Shown here one piece after another: positions 35,521-44,984 of a stretch of DNA of 64,000 bases. The stretch is taken from positions 124,001 to 188,000 of the forward strand of contig NZ_JACJTT010000001.1 in the NCBI RefSeq assembly GCF_014698825.1, written 5' to 3'. Source of the stretch: Richelia sinica FACHB-800 (GTDB taxonomy: Bacteria; Cyanobacteriota; Cyanobacteriia; Cyanobacteriales; Nostocaceae). The notes under the pieces were generated by a model. That model saw only the letters and a program-made list of their open reading frames with translations, was not told where the DNA came from and did not search any database. The position numbers and the translations under genes were made by a program. Numbering within the stretch: the first letter of the stretch is position 1; every line of letters starts with the position of its first letter.

Positions 35521-36987
35521 ATGAATATGCGGATTCGATCTTGGCATCGTCTACTAGCACTAGCTATCGGTTCACTAATATTTGCAATTTTTGCACCAAC
35601 AGTTGTACAGGCTTCAGCACCTCCAACTATTGAGTCTCTGGCAGACACAACTACAAAACTACAAATAGCCATTGATACTACCTGGGTAATACTAACAGGC
35701 TGTTTGGTCTTCTTCATGCAGACTGGCTTTGCCATGCTAGAAGCTGGTTTACTACGCCAAAGAGGTGTAGTGAATGCCTTGTTAGAAAACTTTGTTGATG
35801 CGGCTGTCACCATTCTGATTTGGTGGGGTGTTGGTTTTGGTGTTGCCTTCGGTACAAGTGCTGGTGGTTTCATCGGTATAGATACATTCTTCCTCAGTCA
35901 CTTACCCGGCGCAGATGGTAGCTATCCCATGGGTGCACCTGGTTCAACAGCTGCTATTAACACTTACACTTTATTCTTCTTCCAATTTGCCTTTGCTGCC
36001 ACTGCTAGTACCATTACCACTGGTTCCATGGCAGGAAGAACAGATTTTGTTGCTGACCTAATATACAGCGCCGTTATGGCTGCATTTAGCTATCCAATTA
36101 TTGTCCATTGGGTGTGGAATGCCAATGGTTGGTTAGCAAAGATGAGTTATCACGACTTTGCAGGTAGTTCCGTTATTCATACAGTTGGTGGTTGGACAGC
36201 TTTAGTCGGTGCTTATTTACTTGGTCCCCGTCCGGGTCGTCCAGCTTGGGGAACATTGCCACCAGCCCATAATTTAGGACTGGCTACTCTGGGTACGATG
36301 ATTCTCTGGTTTGGTTGGTATGGTTTTAATGCTGGCTCTACCTTGGGAACAGGAAATACAGGATTAATTGGCTTAATCATACTCAATACCACTATTGGTG
36401 CTGGGGGTGGTGCTTTATCCGCAATGTTTTATCAGTTTTTCCGCTCAGGTAAGTGGGATTTAGTTTACTGTCTCAATGGTTCTCTAGCGGGACTGGTGGG
36501 CGTTACAGCAGGTTGTGCCTATGTTTTGCCTTGGGCTGCATTATTAATTGGCTTAACTGGCGGTTTGTTGGTAGTTTGGGGGATTGATTTAATTGAAGCC
36601 GTACAAATTGATGACCCAGTGAGCGCCTTTGCTGTTCATGGAATCAATGGGATGATGGGTACCATCGCTGTAGGTTTATTTGGGCAGCCAGAATTGACCA
36701 TGAACAAAAAAGCTGGTCTATTTTTAAATGGTGGCTTTGAATTATTAGGGATACAACTTTTAGGGCTTGTTGCCATTACCGTGTTTACTGTTGCTTTTGC
36801 CTTTTTAATGTTTGGAGGGCTGAAGGCAATAGGTAGACTGCGTGTAGATTCTAAAGCTGATGTGATTGGTATTGATGCTTACGAGCATGGGGCATCAGTT
36901 TGGCCTGATATCTATGCAGTTGATCAATTAGAAGAATCGGCAAAACACTCTCACAACCCCGCAGTGGGTGCTTACGAAGGTGAATAA
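35521..36987 (+). CDS. amt: ammonium transporter (Amt)
   Basis: 488 residues. An N-terminal signal-like segment (LLALAIGSLIFAIFAPTVVQA, about 10-30) precedes 11 membrane segments. Family landmarks are FFMQTGFAMLEAGLLRQRG, the first pore histidine in DFAGSSVIHTVGG, WFGWYGFNAGSTL, and the twin pore histidine in AVHGINGMMGTIAVGLF. The C-terminal tail ends with a polar stretch (EESAKHSHNPAVGAYEGE). It imports ammonium or methylammonium. No glnB-type PII gene is adjacent. A strong terminator follows. Confidence 0.97.
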   Translation: MNMRIRSWHRLLALAIGSLIFAIFAPTVVQASAPPTIESLADTTTKLQIAIDTTWVILTGCLVFFMQTGFAMLEAGLLRQRGVVNALLENFVDAAVTILIWWGVGFGVAFGTSAGGFIGIDTFFLSHLPGADGSYPMGAPGSTAAINTYTLFFFQFAFAATASTITTGSMAGRTDFVADLIYSAVMAAFSYPIIVHWVWNANGWLAKMSYHDFAGSSVIHTVGGWTALVGAYLLGPRPGRPAWGTLPPAHNLGLATLGTMILWFGWYGFNAGSTLGTGNTGLIGLIILNTTIGAGGGALSAMFYQFFRSGKWDLVYCLNGSLAGLVGVTAGCAYVLPWAALLIGLTGGLLVVWGIDLIEAVQIDDPVSAFAVHGINGMMGTIAVGLFGQPELTMNKKAGLFLNGGFELLGIQLLGLVAITVFTVAFAFLMFGGLKAIGRLRVDSKADVIGIDAYEHGASVWPDIYAVDQLEESAKHSHNPAVGAYEGE

Positions 36988-37004
36988 TTTTTATTTGGGC
37001 TAAT

Positions 37005-37041
37005 AAATGGGTGATTGATACATATCAATCACCCATTTTTT
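37005..37041 (+). terminator. rho-independent terminator after amt
   Basis: A perfect stem of at least 13 bp (AATGGGTGATTGA and complement) with a short loop, followed by TTTT. It lies between amt and the convergent membrane-protein gene; on the other strand it is followed by TTTATT, so it may act both ways. Confidence 0.85.
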
Positions 37042-37058
37042 GTGGATAAATATAGTTG

Positions 37059-38579
37059 TTAATCTTTTACTCCTTTCACTTGTTTACCCACATTTCTAAC
37101 ATTCATTACTTTACTTAAGATATCAAACCAAAAAGAAGCGCCCATAGCAATAGCTAAACCAGTAATTAACCAGCCGGTAATCATAGCTAAAATGCGGTAA
37201 ATTTTACCAATAGTTCCTAGTGATTGATTTGCTCCTAATTGCTCTTGCAAATTATTATTATTCCAACCAATTGGCAAAGTAATATCTTCTAAAATTCGAT
37301 TAGTATCTATATTGACTAACCCTGATTGATTAGGATTTTCTGAACTGACTTGCACAACTTTATTAATAATTGCTGCTCGCAAGATAGTATCTTTTGATAA
37401 CCGACTAATCATGTGAAATGTATCAGCATTTGCACTGACAGCCAAAGTTACACCAATTAAAATAGCTACCCCTTTGGCATTACGCTTATAAACACCTCCT
37501 GCACGTTCCATGGAACTATCAAAACTTTTTTCAATTTCTCGACGGAAGATTTGAATTCCTTCTTCAGCAGTATTTGCAGTCATTTGGACTCGCTTGGCCA
37601 TAGTTGCAATACTTGTTACCACTGGTGCTGGTAAACTATCGATTAATTCTTGAATTTTTTGATAAGTTTCACTATCTTGGTCTTGCAGGGCTGCTTTCAT
37701 TTCTGCATACACAGCACTACCTTGCTGAATTGATTGGACAATTTCGTGGATATTTGGTTTTAGTCCATTGACAGCAATTGTCTGTTCAATATTATCAAAA
37801 ATTCCTTTACGGAAGAATTTTAAGTTACGCCAGGTTTTTTCTAAAAATTCTTGGTTATTTTCTACATGATATTGAAAATGATCTATATATTTATCAAAGG
37901 AATCACCCATTCTGTTCAGGCTAATTTGTACATCTGTTTTACTATTTTTATAGTCTGCTACAATTTGGTTATATTCTGAATTCAGTTGCTCAAAGGTATC
38001 AACAATATCTTTAATAATTTCGTTGGATACTTCATTATTTTCAACTTTCTCTTCTAGACTAAGCAAAATATTTTTTACTTCAGCTAATTTTTCATCTTTG
38101 AATTTTTCTAGTCGAATTTCTGTTAATTTTTGCACTACCATGGTTAATTGCAATGTGTCAACTAAAGTGGTAGCGAATGTTTCAGCAGGGATATAGGAAG
38201 GTGCGCTGTGTTTATTGTCACCAAAAATAGTTTCTTTTTTCAAGCGAGAAGTTGGTTTTCGCAATGAATTAAACATTGCAGAGATTAACCAAGTAGCTTT
38301 GCGAGGTAAAGTTGGTAAAAATCCTTTTGCTTCTTGGTTAATACCTTTGACTAAGGGATTAGTATAGATTTTATTAGCAAGTTGAATTACTTTGCTGTCT
38401 TCTGAATCTAGAGCATCTCCAGCTAGTAAAATTTCAATAGATTTTCGTAAATGTTGAGCACGCCATTGGAGAATGGTAGCAATCAATTCTTGAATTTCTG
38501 AAGCAAGTAAGCTAAAAATTAAATAAATAAATATTAATCCCAAGGCTACATCTAAAATAAAAGGTAAATTCATTGACAA
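37059..38579 (-). CDS. conserved membrane protein with long coiled-coil domain, unknown function
   Basis: 506 residues that I do not recognise as a named family. A membrane segment lies at about 8-28 (ILDVALGLIFIYLIFSLLAS), followed by EIQELIATILQWRAQHLRKS. A long helical, charged domain (about 130-360) contains coiled-coil stretches. A weakly hydrophobic segment at about 368-386 (GVAILIGVTLAVSANADTF) and a final membrane segment at about 465-488 close it. The middle part probably faces one compartment as a helical bundle. It is flanked by amt (convergent) and a glycosyltransferase (divergent), with no operon partner. The alternative start Met3 is possible. Confidence 0.75.
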   Translation of the reverse strand: MSMNLPFILDVALGLIFIYLIFSLLASEIQELIATILQWRAQHLRKSIEILLAGDALDSEDSKVIQLANKIYTNPLVKGINQEAKGFLPTLPRKATWLISAMFNSLRKPTSRLKKETIFGDNKHSAPSYIPAETFATTLVDTLQLTMVVQKLTEIRLEKFKDEKLAEVKNILLSLEEKVENNEVSNEIIKDIVDTFEQLNSEYNQIVADYKNSKTDVQISLNRMGDSFDKYIDHFQYHVENNQEFLEKTWRNLKFFRKGIFDNIEQTIAVNGLKPNIHEIVQSIQQGSAVYAEMKAALQDQDSETYQKIQELIDSLPAPVVTSIATMAKRVQMTANTAEEGIQIFRREIEKSFDSSMERAGGVYKRNAKGVAILIGVTLAVSANADTFHMISRLSKDTILRAAIINKVVQVSSENPNQSGLVNIDTNRILEDITLPIGWNNNNLQEQLGANQSLGTIGKIYRILAMITGWLITGLAIAMGASFWFDILSKVMNVRNVGKQVKGVKD

Positions 38580-38830
38580 TCTCCGGCAAGGTAATTAACC
38601 AAGCTATGATTGTATTATTTGTGTCTATAAATCGTAAAGGTGCTAGTAACATTTATTGAAATATCAAGGTTTAAAATCTTAGCTAAAAAATTATTTATGT
38701 AATGAAGAAATTAAGCTAATTTGGGATTTAGCCATTGTTCAGAAAATAAGTTGTTACTGGATGGCTACATTAGAGATTTGCTTTGGTCTCTATGTAATCA
38801 AACCAAGCTGTAAAATGATTAGCATAGGAT

Positions 38831-40450
38831 ATGCAAGAAGGAAGCTTTATTTGGAGTCATCTAGAGAAACAGCATCGCTCGGCAGAGAAATGGATAGATT
38901 GGTTATGGCTAGTAGTATTACTGTTGGCTGCTGTAATTCTATTTAGTATTAATCTTGGTGGACTGCCGTTGCAAGATGGAGATGAAGGGACTGTAGCACG
39001 AATAGCCAAGGAAATTTGGCAGGCTGGCCCAGGCTCAATGAAATGGCTGTATCCAACCTTGGGAGGTGAACCATATCATCATCAGCCTCCTTTGATGCAT
39101 TGGTTAATTGCTTGGGTCTATTCTCTAGGTGGTGTGAATGAATTTACTACTCGTTTACCTGGAGCAATTTTAACAGCTATTTCTGTGCCTTTGGTTTATT
39201 GCATTGGTCGGGAAATATTTCGCCAACGTTGGGCAGCGATTTACGGTGCTTTGATTTATTTAACAATGTTGCCGGTTGTACGTCACGGTCGATTGGCCAT
39301 GGTCGATGGTGTGGTAGCCAGTTTTTTGTTGGTGATGATTTTGTGTATGTTGCGATCGCGTCGCAACTTGCGTTACTGCTTGGGTGTAGGTATCAGCTTT
39401 GGCTTGATTTGCCTGACAAAAGGGATGATGGGTGTGTTTTTAGGGGCGATAGTTTTAGTATTTCTCTATTGGGATACTCCCAGACTCCTCACCTGTTACT
39501 ATTTCTGGCTAGCTATTTTCTTAGGCTGTCTGCCTGTGATCAGTTGGTATACCGCCCAACTTTTACACTACGGCTATCCTTTTAACCAAGTTGATACAAT
39601 CAATTCATCATTAACCAAAATCGATACATTCACCTTTGGTAAAATTGAACCACCTTGGTATTATCTTCTGGAAATTGGCAAATGGACCTGGCCTTGGTTA
39701 GTATTTGTCCCCCACACTCTACGCTTCACCTGGGAAAACCGAAACCTCAGTTGGGGAAAATTAATCATTATTTGGGGTGGTGTTTATCTCATCCTCATTT
39801 CCCTAATTAGTCAAAAATTACCTTGGTATTTATTTCCTATTTATCCTAGCTTGGCTCTAGCCCTGGGTTGCCAACTATCAGAAACAGAAAATGTACCATT
39901 CTTTTCTTCCTATCCCCGCACTTGGGTGACAAGTTTTGCGATTTTGGCAGTGTTAGCTTCTGCTGGCAGCGTTTATTTTAGTTGGGGTAGCACAGCGAAA
40001 ACCGACTTGCAAATGATATTTGCCGCAGTTGCCCTCACCATGACCTTAGCTGCGATTTTGGCAGAACGAAATGATGGGCAATTTTTGAGGATTTTAGTTT
40101 GGGGTAGCTATATTGCCTTACTGTTATTGATGAAATCTAATTACTGGGCTTGGGAATTAGAAGCGGCCTATCCCGTGAAACCTGTAGCAGCGATGATTAC
40201 AAGGGTAAATCCCAGGGTGCAGCAAATTTACACATCTTTTCCCTACCATCGCCCCTCACTAGATTTTTATAGCGATCGCACTATTATTCCCGCCTCTCCA
40301 GGGGATTTGCAATATTATTGGCAATATAGTCATCAACCTTACTTCCTGATCAACCAATCAGCCTTAGCCAACCTCCAACTCAAATCTGTGAAACTGATTG
40401 ATCAAGCTGAAGGTTGGCAATTGATTACTAAGGATGGTAATAGATTGTAA
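38831..40450 (+). CDS. GT39-family (ArnT/PMT-like) membrane glycosyltransferase
   Basis: 539 residues with about 12 membrane segments. The first extracytoplasmic loop carries the acidic DGDEGTVARIAKEIW motif expected of GT-C enzymes, followed by GGEPYHHQPPLMHWLIAW. Residues about 130-160 contain VRHGRLAMVDGVVASFL, also typical of ArnT-like proteins. Such enzymes transfer sugars from polyprenyl phosphates to proteins or lipids on the outer face of the membrane. The acceptor is unknown. The C-terminal 100 residues form a soluble domain. It is followed by repeat-rich non-coding DNA. Confidence 0.85.
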   Translation: MQEGSFIWSHLEKQHRSAEKWIDWLWLVVLLLAAVILFSINLGGLPLQDGDEGTVARIAKEIWQAGPGSMKWLYPTLGGEPYHHQPPLMHWLIAWVYSLGGVNEFTTRLPGAILTAISVPLVYCIGREIFRQRWAAIYGALIYLTMLPVVRHGRLAMVDGVVASFLLVMILCMLRSRRNLRYCLGVGISFGLICLTKGMMGVFLGAIVLVFLYWDTPRLLTCYYFWLAIFLGCLPVISWYTAQLLHYGYPFNQVDTINSSLTKIDTFTFGKIEPPWYYLLEIGKWTWPWLVFVPHTLRFTWENRNLSWGKLIIIWGGVYLILISLISQKLPWYLFPIYPSLALALGCQLSETENVPFFSSYPRTWVTSFAILAVLASAGSVYFSWGSTAKTDLQMIFAAVALTMTLAAILAERNDGQFLRILVWGSYIALLLLMKSNYWAWELEAAYPVKPVAAMITRVNPRVQQIYTSFPYHRPSLDFYSDRTIIPASPGDLQYYWQYSHQPYFLINQSALANLQLKSVKLIDQAEGWQLITKDGNRL

Positions 40451-40460
40451 ACATAGGGGG

Positions 40461-40577
40461 CAGAAAGAAGAAGACAGGAGTTATAGAAGTTGCAGGAGGC
40501 AGAAAGAAGAAGACAGAAGTTACAGAAGTTGCAGGAGGCGAAAAGAAGAAGACAGAAGTTACAGAAGTTGCAGAAGT
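40461..40577. repeat. 39-bp minisatellite, three copies
   Basis: Three head-to-tail 39-base units made of a cagaaagaagaagacag part and a short agaagttgcagg part, directly after the glycosyltransferase. A frame through it encodes a 13-residue repeat (QKEEDRSYRSCRR), but there is no start context or conservation evidence and I do not call it a gene. Confidence 0.8.
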
Positions 40578-40610
40578 TACAGAATAATTAATGCCATTGC
40601 TGCTGAACTT

Positions 40611-40696
40611 CTGTTCGCGCAGTGTGCCGTAGGCATACTCCTGTCTTCTGAACTTCTGAACTCCTGTTCGCGTAGCGTGCCGTAGGCATACTCCTG
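40611..40696. repeat. two direct copies of the 33-bp dispersed repeat
   Basis: Copies at 40611-40643 and 40664-40696, in the opposite orientation to those at 21866 and 21966 and differing from them by one to three bases. The core is an imperfect palindrome around CGCGTAGCGTGCCGTAGGCA. Confidence 0.8.
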
Positions 40697-40708
40697 AACT
40701 TCTATCCC

Positions 40709-41074
40709 CTAAAGTGTCCTATGGCTATCTGGCAGTGTTTGCTGTTGGTAGTTAGTGCTTTCTTGAGTGAGAGCGATCGTACCTAAGATAATAGCCCCTC
40801 CTGCTAATAAAGCTAAGAAAGGGCTTTTAAATAGAACAAAATCTCTTATAATCCTAGCTAAAGGTTGGCTTTGACGACGTAGAGATGAAGAGAGCACAAT
40901 CTGTTTCCAAATAAATGGATCGCGGACATAGTGACCGCTTTGGCAGACTACCAGCTTTTCTTGACAATAAGGACAGCTAAATAAGCCAATGTGGGTTTTT
41001 ATCGGCTTCATCCTTTGATTCTTCTGGCAAATGGGGCAAGTAACATAATGATTATCAAATGTGTGTATATTCAT
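40709..41074 (-). CDS. small zinc-ribbon membrane protein, unknown function
   Basis: 121 residues. Two C-x-x-C knuckles (YVTCPICQKNQ and LFSCPYCQEKL, about residues 13-38) form a zinc-ribbon, followed by Cys49 and a basic linker. One membrane segment lies at about 87-105 (PFLALLAGGAIILGTIAL). The architecture is zinc ribbon, linker, single anchor and a short polar tail. No close functional family comes to mind. The cysteine spacing and membrane segment argue that it is a real gene. Confidence 0.65.
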   Translation of the reverse strand: MNIHTFDNHYVTCPICQKNQRMKPIKTHIGLFSCPYCQEKLVVCQSGHYVRDPFIWKQIVLSSSLRRQSQPLARIIRDFVLFKSPFLALLAGGAIILGTIALTQESTNYQQQTLPDSHRTL

Positions 41075-41554
41075 CTAGCTCGTCCGCCTAGTCCATTTAA
41101 TCGCTCTATAAGAATAGCTATATTGAATTTTGCTCAAAACTTAGTAGCTCTTTCGGTATATTATGAATATATGTTACTTATAATACAAACATTATATACT
41201 GCTACCAAGAATGACCTATATGGTGCTCACAGGAGTTTAGTCATAGTTAAGTAACTTTGGGGCTAAGTTCTGATTGAATTAATCATGATCTATCAAGACT
41301 GAATTTACTGTCTCCTCTAAACAGAGAACACAGCTAGTCCCGATCCATACCCAATACGGCCCTTTAACTACTCAATATTAATTCTCTCCCATTTAAGCAT
41401 TCTCCCCACAAAAATTGTGAGTAGTTGTATTTTTTTATCAAAGGTTTTGGGATTTAGCAAATGAAGCTTACTTGTCTAGTTGCTAAATCATGACTCACAA
41501 TGAGAAATAAACGATAATAACTTAAATTTTTTCTCACATTTACCCCACATTTCA
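41075..41554. other. 480-base spacer, nothing recognised
   Basis: Between the divergent zinc-ribbon gene and the chloride channel. A short open frame runs through part of it but has no coding signature. No tRNA and no strong hairpin. The last 60 bases are AT-rich and probably carry the channel promoter. Confidence 0.45.
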
Positions 41555-43462
41555 ATGACTCTCTTGCCTCCTAATCAATTCAGGAAGGTAAAGGAATCAC
41601 CTGCTTTTCCCACACCTTCTGCTTCTGCTCGTTTAACTCACTTACTTAACCGTTTTCAAGCCTCCCCAGAAACCCTAGTGTTATTTTTAGCCGTGCTAAT
41701 TGGCGGGGGTACGGGTATGGGTGTTGTTACCTTTCACTATTTAATCCAGCTGATTCACGATATCATGCTGGAAAATTTCATGGGTCAAATTGGTATTTGG
41801 GGTGCTTGGACTTTAGCTTGTGTCCCCACCTTGGGTGGTATCATCGTCGGTTTAATGCGTTGGCGTACCCAAGATTTTGGCCCTGGACTTTCTTCTTTAA
41901 TTGCTGTCACTCAAGGTAGAGAAGTCAAACGACAATTAAGACCAGTGACAAAAATGTTGGCGGCTGCTGTTTCTTTAGGTAGCGGTGCTTCTTTAGGGCC
42001 TGAAGGGCCAAGCGTGGAAATTGGTGCAAATTTTGGGGTGTTGTTGTCTGATGTGCTGCAAGTCTCCCAAGAACGACAGAGGCTATTATTAGGTGCTGGT
42101 GCGGCGGCTGGTTTAGCGGCTGGTTTTAATGCTCCCATTGCGGGTGTCTTTTTTGCCCTGGAAGTAGTGATGGGAACTACATCTTTTGCTACTTCAGCAG
42201 TTAGTGTGGTGTTGCTAGCGGCGGTAGTGGCGGCATTAATTGCTCAAATCGGGTTAGGGGCCCAACCAGCTTTTACTTTACCTGCTTACCAAGTACGTAG
42301 TCTTTTAGAATTACCTCTCTATCTGGGTTTGGGATTGGGAGCTAGTTTAGTTTCTTTAACTTATGGGGAAACGATTCGCTTGGCTAAAGCGATTTTCGCT
42401 GGCAGAATACCAGGGTTTGATGTTTTAAGTAAAATTCCGCAGCCAGTTCAACCAATTATTGGTGGGGCGATTATTGGTGTTGTGGCTTTACAATATCCGC
42501 AGATTTTGGGTATTGGTTATGGCACTGTACAAGCAATGCTACAAGACCAGGATTTTTCATTGGAATTGTTACTAGCATTATTAGCCCTCAAGTTGCTCAT
42601 GACAGCCCTGAGTTCTGCTAGTGGTTTTGTGGGTGGCTTATTTGCACCTGCAATGTTTTTAGGTGCTTCCTTTGGTTCAGCTTATGCTAAATTGCTGGGT
42701 TTAGTAGCGCCAAATATTAGTGAGTATATGGCTGGGCCTCCAGCTTATGCCATGGTGGGTATGGCCGCAGTGTTAGCAGCTAGTGTGCGAGCACCATTAA
42801 CAGCGATTTTGATGTTGTTTGAATTAACTCGTGACTACCGAATTGTTTTACCGTTAATGGCGGCGGTGGGTTTAAGTGTGTGGTTAGTGGAGAGAATTAA
42901 ACCAACTTATAGCTCTAATTCTAATCTGCAACAAATTGGTTTGTCGGAATTAAAAGATGAACAAGCAGAGATTTTGCAAAAAATTGTGGTATCCGATGCG
43001 ATGAGTGTCGAGCCGAAAAAGTTGCCTGCTAATTTGGGTATTTTAGAAGCAGCGATGGAAATGGTGAGCGATCGCACCCGCAGTGCTTTAGTTATTGATA
43101 CCGCAGGAAGTTTAGTGGGAATTATCTCTCTAGAAGATATCAACCGTACCCTTTCCCGATGGCAAAACTACCCTAATTCTGGCAGTACAACAGAAAATCA
43201 TGGGTCGCAAACACTCATCGATATTTGTACTAAGGAAATTCTTTATGCCTGGGAAGATGAGCCATTATCAGAAGCTTTAGACCGAATGTCTTTACGCGGC
43301 TTACATCAGTTACCAGTAGTAGCTAGAGACAATCCGGATTTTATTCTTGGTTTATTAGAAAGGGAACAAGTGGGATTAATTTGTAACTTAGCAGCAACCC
43401 GTCAAGTGTTGCGCTATTATCTACCAAGTTTACCATCAACTGATCAGGTGATTAATCATTAG
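41555..43462 (+). CDS. ClC-type chloride channel/antiporter with CBS pair
   Basis: 635 residues. The membrane part (about 35-450) shows the ClC landmarks GSGASLGPEGPSVEIGANFG, with the external gating glutamate in GPEGP, then GAAAGLAAGFNAPIAGVFFALE, and GGLFAPAMFLGASFG, which is the GxFxP-like anion site. A C-terminal CBS pair follows: VVSDAMSVEPKKLPA...LVGIISLEDI and CTKEILYAWEDEPLSEALDR. CBS domains usually bind adenine nucleotides and regulate gating. Channel versus H+/Cl- exchanger cannot be decided by eye. The usual Gly-Lys/Arg-Glu-Gly-Pro is Gly-Pro-Glu-Gly-Pro here. Confidence 0.93.
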   Translation: MTLLPPNQFRKVKESPAFPTPSASARLTHLLNRFQASPETLVLFLAVLIGGGTGMGVVTFHYLIQLIHDIMLENFMGQIGIWGAWTLACVPTLGGIIVGLMRWRTQDFGPGLSSLIAVTQGREVKRQLRPVTKMLAAAVSLGSGASLGPEGPSVEIGANFGVLLSDVLQVSQERQRLLLGAGAAAGLAAGFNAPIAGVFFALEVVMGTTSFATSAVSVVLLAAVVAALIAQIGLGAQPAFTLPAYQVRSLLELPLYLGLGLGASLVSLTYGETIRLAKAIFAGRIPGFDVLSKIPQPVQPIIGGAIIGVVALQYPQILGIGYGTVQAMLQDQDFSLELLLALLALKLLMTALSSASGFVGGLFAPAMFLGASFGSAYAKLLGLVAPNISEYMAGPPAYAMVGMAAVLAASVRAPLTAILMLFELTRDYRIVLPLMAAVGLSVWLVERIKPTYSSNSNLQQIGLSELKDEQAEILQKIVVSDAMSVEPKKLPANLGILEAAMEMVSDRTRSALVIDTAGSLVGIISLEDINRTLSRWQNYPNSGSTTENHGSQTLIDICTKEILYAWEDEPLSEALDRMSLRGLHQLPVVARDNPDFILGLLEREQVGLICNLAATRQVLRYYLPSLPSTDQVINH

Positions 43463-43513
43463 GTAAGAACTCAGCTATCAACCCTCAGCCGTAAGCAAAC
43501 TAAATCAAGTTAA

Positions 43514-43603
43514 GCTCCGTCCATAGGCAAAACTAACCCAATTCAAAAGAGATTGAACTGGGAAAATTAAATGATAAATTGTCAAAAATGCTGTTGACGG
43601 AGC
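43514..43603. repeat. nested inverted repeat between ClC and cyAbrB genes
   Basis: Outer arms GCTCCGTC (43514) and GACGGAGC (43596), with inner arms CCCAATTCAA (43537) and TTGAACTGGG (43553, one mismatch). About 90 bases long, non-coding, between two convergent genes. It could be a large terminator or a miniature repeat element. Shortly after it, the GATAGCT heptamer is repeated near 43628. Confidence 0.5.
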
Positions 43604-43667
43604 CTATAATTAGGCATCAGCTACTGATAGCTGATAGCTGAGTGCTTACCTGTTGACTATCTTTTGA

Positions 43668-44081
43668 TTACGCTGTAGCTTCTACAGCATCAACATCTAG
43701 CTGTTCTTCTGGATCTACTTGTCTGAGACGGATGTGCTTCTTACCTAAAGTGATCAGAAACTCATCACCAGGCTTGAGATTCATTTGTTTTGTATAGGCA
43801 GAACCTATTAACAAGTTACCATTTGATTGGACGCTAATTCTATAGCTTGCACTGCGTCCACCGCGTCCATTTGCACTGGCTGAACTGTCCAACTGAATGC
43901 CTTCAGCATCAATTAGAGCATTGAGGAATTTCATCATATTGACGCGCTCTATGCCGTTTTTAGTAACGGTATAGTAGCCACACTGTTTAGCTTTTTCTTC
44001 CTTGCTCAGGTTCTCTAGCTCTTTAACTTTTTTCAGAAGGTCTTCGCCAACTAGGGGTTCAATTTTTTTCTGTTTAGGCAT
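43668..44081 (-). CDS. cyAbrB-type transcriptional regulator
   Basis: 137 residues from the ATG at 44081 (MPKQKKIEPLVGEDLLKKVK), the standard cyAbrB start; the longer frame from 44141 is unlikely. It contains GYYTVTKNGIERVNMMKFLN and GGRSASYRISVQSNGNLLIG, then the C-terminal AbrB-like DNA-binding fold (SAYTKQMNLKPGDEFLITLG, KKHIRLRQVD). Cyanobacterial AbrB proteins place the AbrB domain at the C-terminus and regulate carbon/nitrogen balance and, in Anabaena, heterocyst-related genes. Whether this is the CalA or CalB type I cannot say. Confidence 0.9.
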   Translation of the reverse strand: MPKQKKIEPLVGEDLLKKVKELENLSKEEKAKQCGYYTVTKNGIERVNMMKFLNALIDAEGIQLDSSASANGRGGRSASYRISVQSNGNLLIGSAYTKQMNLKPGDEFLITLGKKHIRLRQVDPEEQLDVDAVEATA

Positions 44082-44474
44082 CAACTTAGGTCGAAAACGA
44101 ATGTTTGAAGTGTTTGGAATCGATTTTATTTTAGCTGACATTGAGCTAATAGGAACAGAGTCCTTTAGTTTTTATCTCAGCCTAGCCAAGTATATTACAC
44201 TTATAGACAAAATTGTTGCATTCTTAGCAATCTTGTCAAGACATTTGATCAAAATAATTCCGATCATGGTGATAGATACTATATTTAGTTTGTAAATTAC
44301 TGGTAGACTATATTTGTTTAAGTTTTTTAAACTAACCTAAACCGAGTCTTTTATTGGCTGAGGATAATCATTGACACGGTAATGATAAGCAAAACTGATC
44401 CTTAGTCATTGCTCATTAGTCATTAGTCATTAGCCGGTCTTCTACCTTAATAACTGACAGCTAACAAATGACAA
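44082..44474. other. divergent spacer with short ATTAGTC tandem repeat
   Basis: 393 bases between cyAbrB and the Rrf2-family gene. A tandem array of the heptamer ATTAGTC and variants is seen at 44406-44433. Otherwise AT-rich with no supported gene. It contains the two divergent promoters. Confidence 0.5.
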
Positions 44475-44918
44475 ATGAAATTAACCACTAAAGGGCATTA
44501 CAGTGTCAAGGCATTGCTAGATTTAAGTTTACAGCCAAAATATGGCCCTGTATCAGTGAAAGCGATCGCTAAACGACAAGATATTCCTGCTCCTTATTTA
44601 GAAAAATTGCTGATCGAAATGCGTCGCGCTGGGTTAGTAAAATCAATTCGTGGCAGCATTGGTGGCTATCAATTAGCAAGAGAGCCAGCAAAAATCTCCA
44701 TTGGACAAATTTTAGAAGCAGTAGGTGAAAAGGTGACTCACTTACCCTTAAATAGCCCAGAACCTACACAAGCAGAAGATTGGGTAACATTAACTCTGTG
44801 GCAGAGACTTAATCAAAAGCTCAAAGAAGCTTTGTACAGTATTACTCTGGCAGACCTCTATTATGATGCGCGTAGTTGGCAAGCTTCCTTAGGTGAAGAA
44901 GCAAATTTCATAGTTTAA
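44475..44918 (+). CDS. Rrf2-family transcriptional regulator lacking Fe-S cysteines
   Basis: 147 residues. The winged helix occupies about 1-70 (MKLTTKGHYSVKALLDLSLQ, IPAPYLEKLLIEMRRAGLV, SIRGSIGGYQLAR), an unmistakable Rrf2 pattern. Unlike IscR and NsrR, the protein has no cysteine at all, so it cannot bind the usual Fe-S cluster through Cys. The regulatory signal must be different. It lies 66 bases upstream of cbiB on the same strand. Confidence 0.92.
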   Translation: MKLTTKGHYSVKALLDLSLQPKYGPVSVKAIAKRQDIPAPYLEKLLIEMRRAGLVKSIRGSIGGYQLAREPAKISIGQILEAVGEKVTHLPLNSPEPTQAEDWVTLTLWQRLNQKLKEALYSITLADLYYDARSWQASLGEEANFIV

Positions 44919-44984
44919 TTAGTGGTCAGTTGTCAATACTTGCTGACTAATTCTTTATAAATATTGATCAATGACCAATGAGCA

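Noticed and set aside
40434-40685. 83-codon frame through the minisatellite
   Set aside because: Its protein is just the translated 39-bp repeat and dispersed elements, with no ribosome binding site or independent coding signal.
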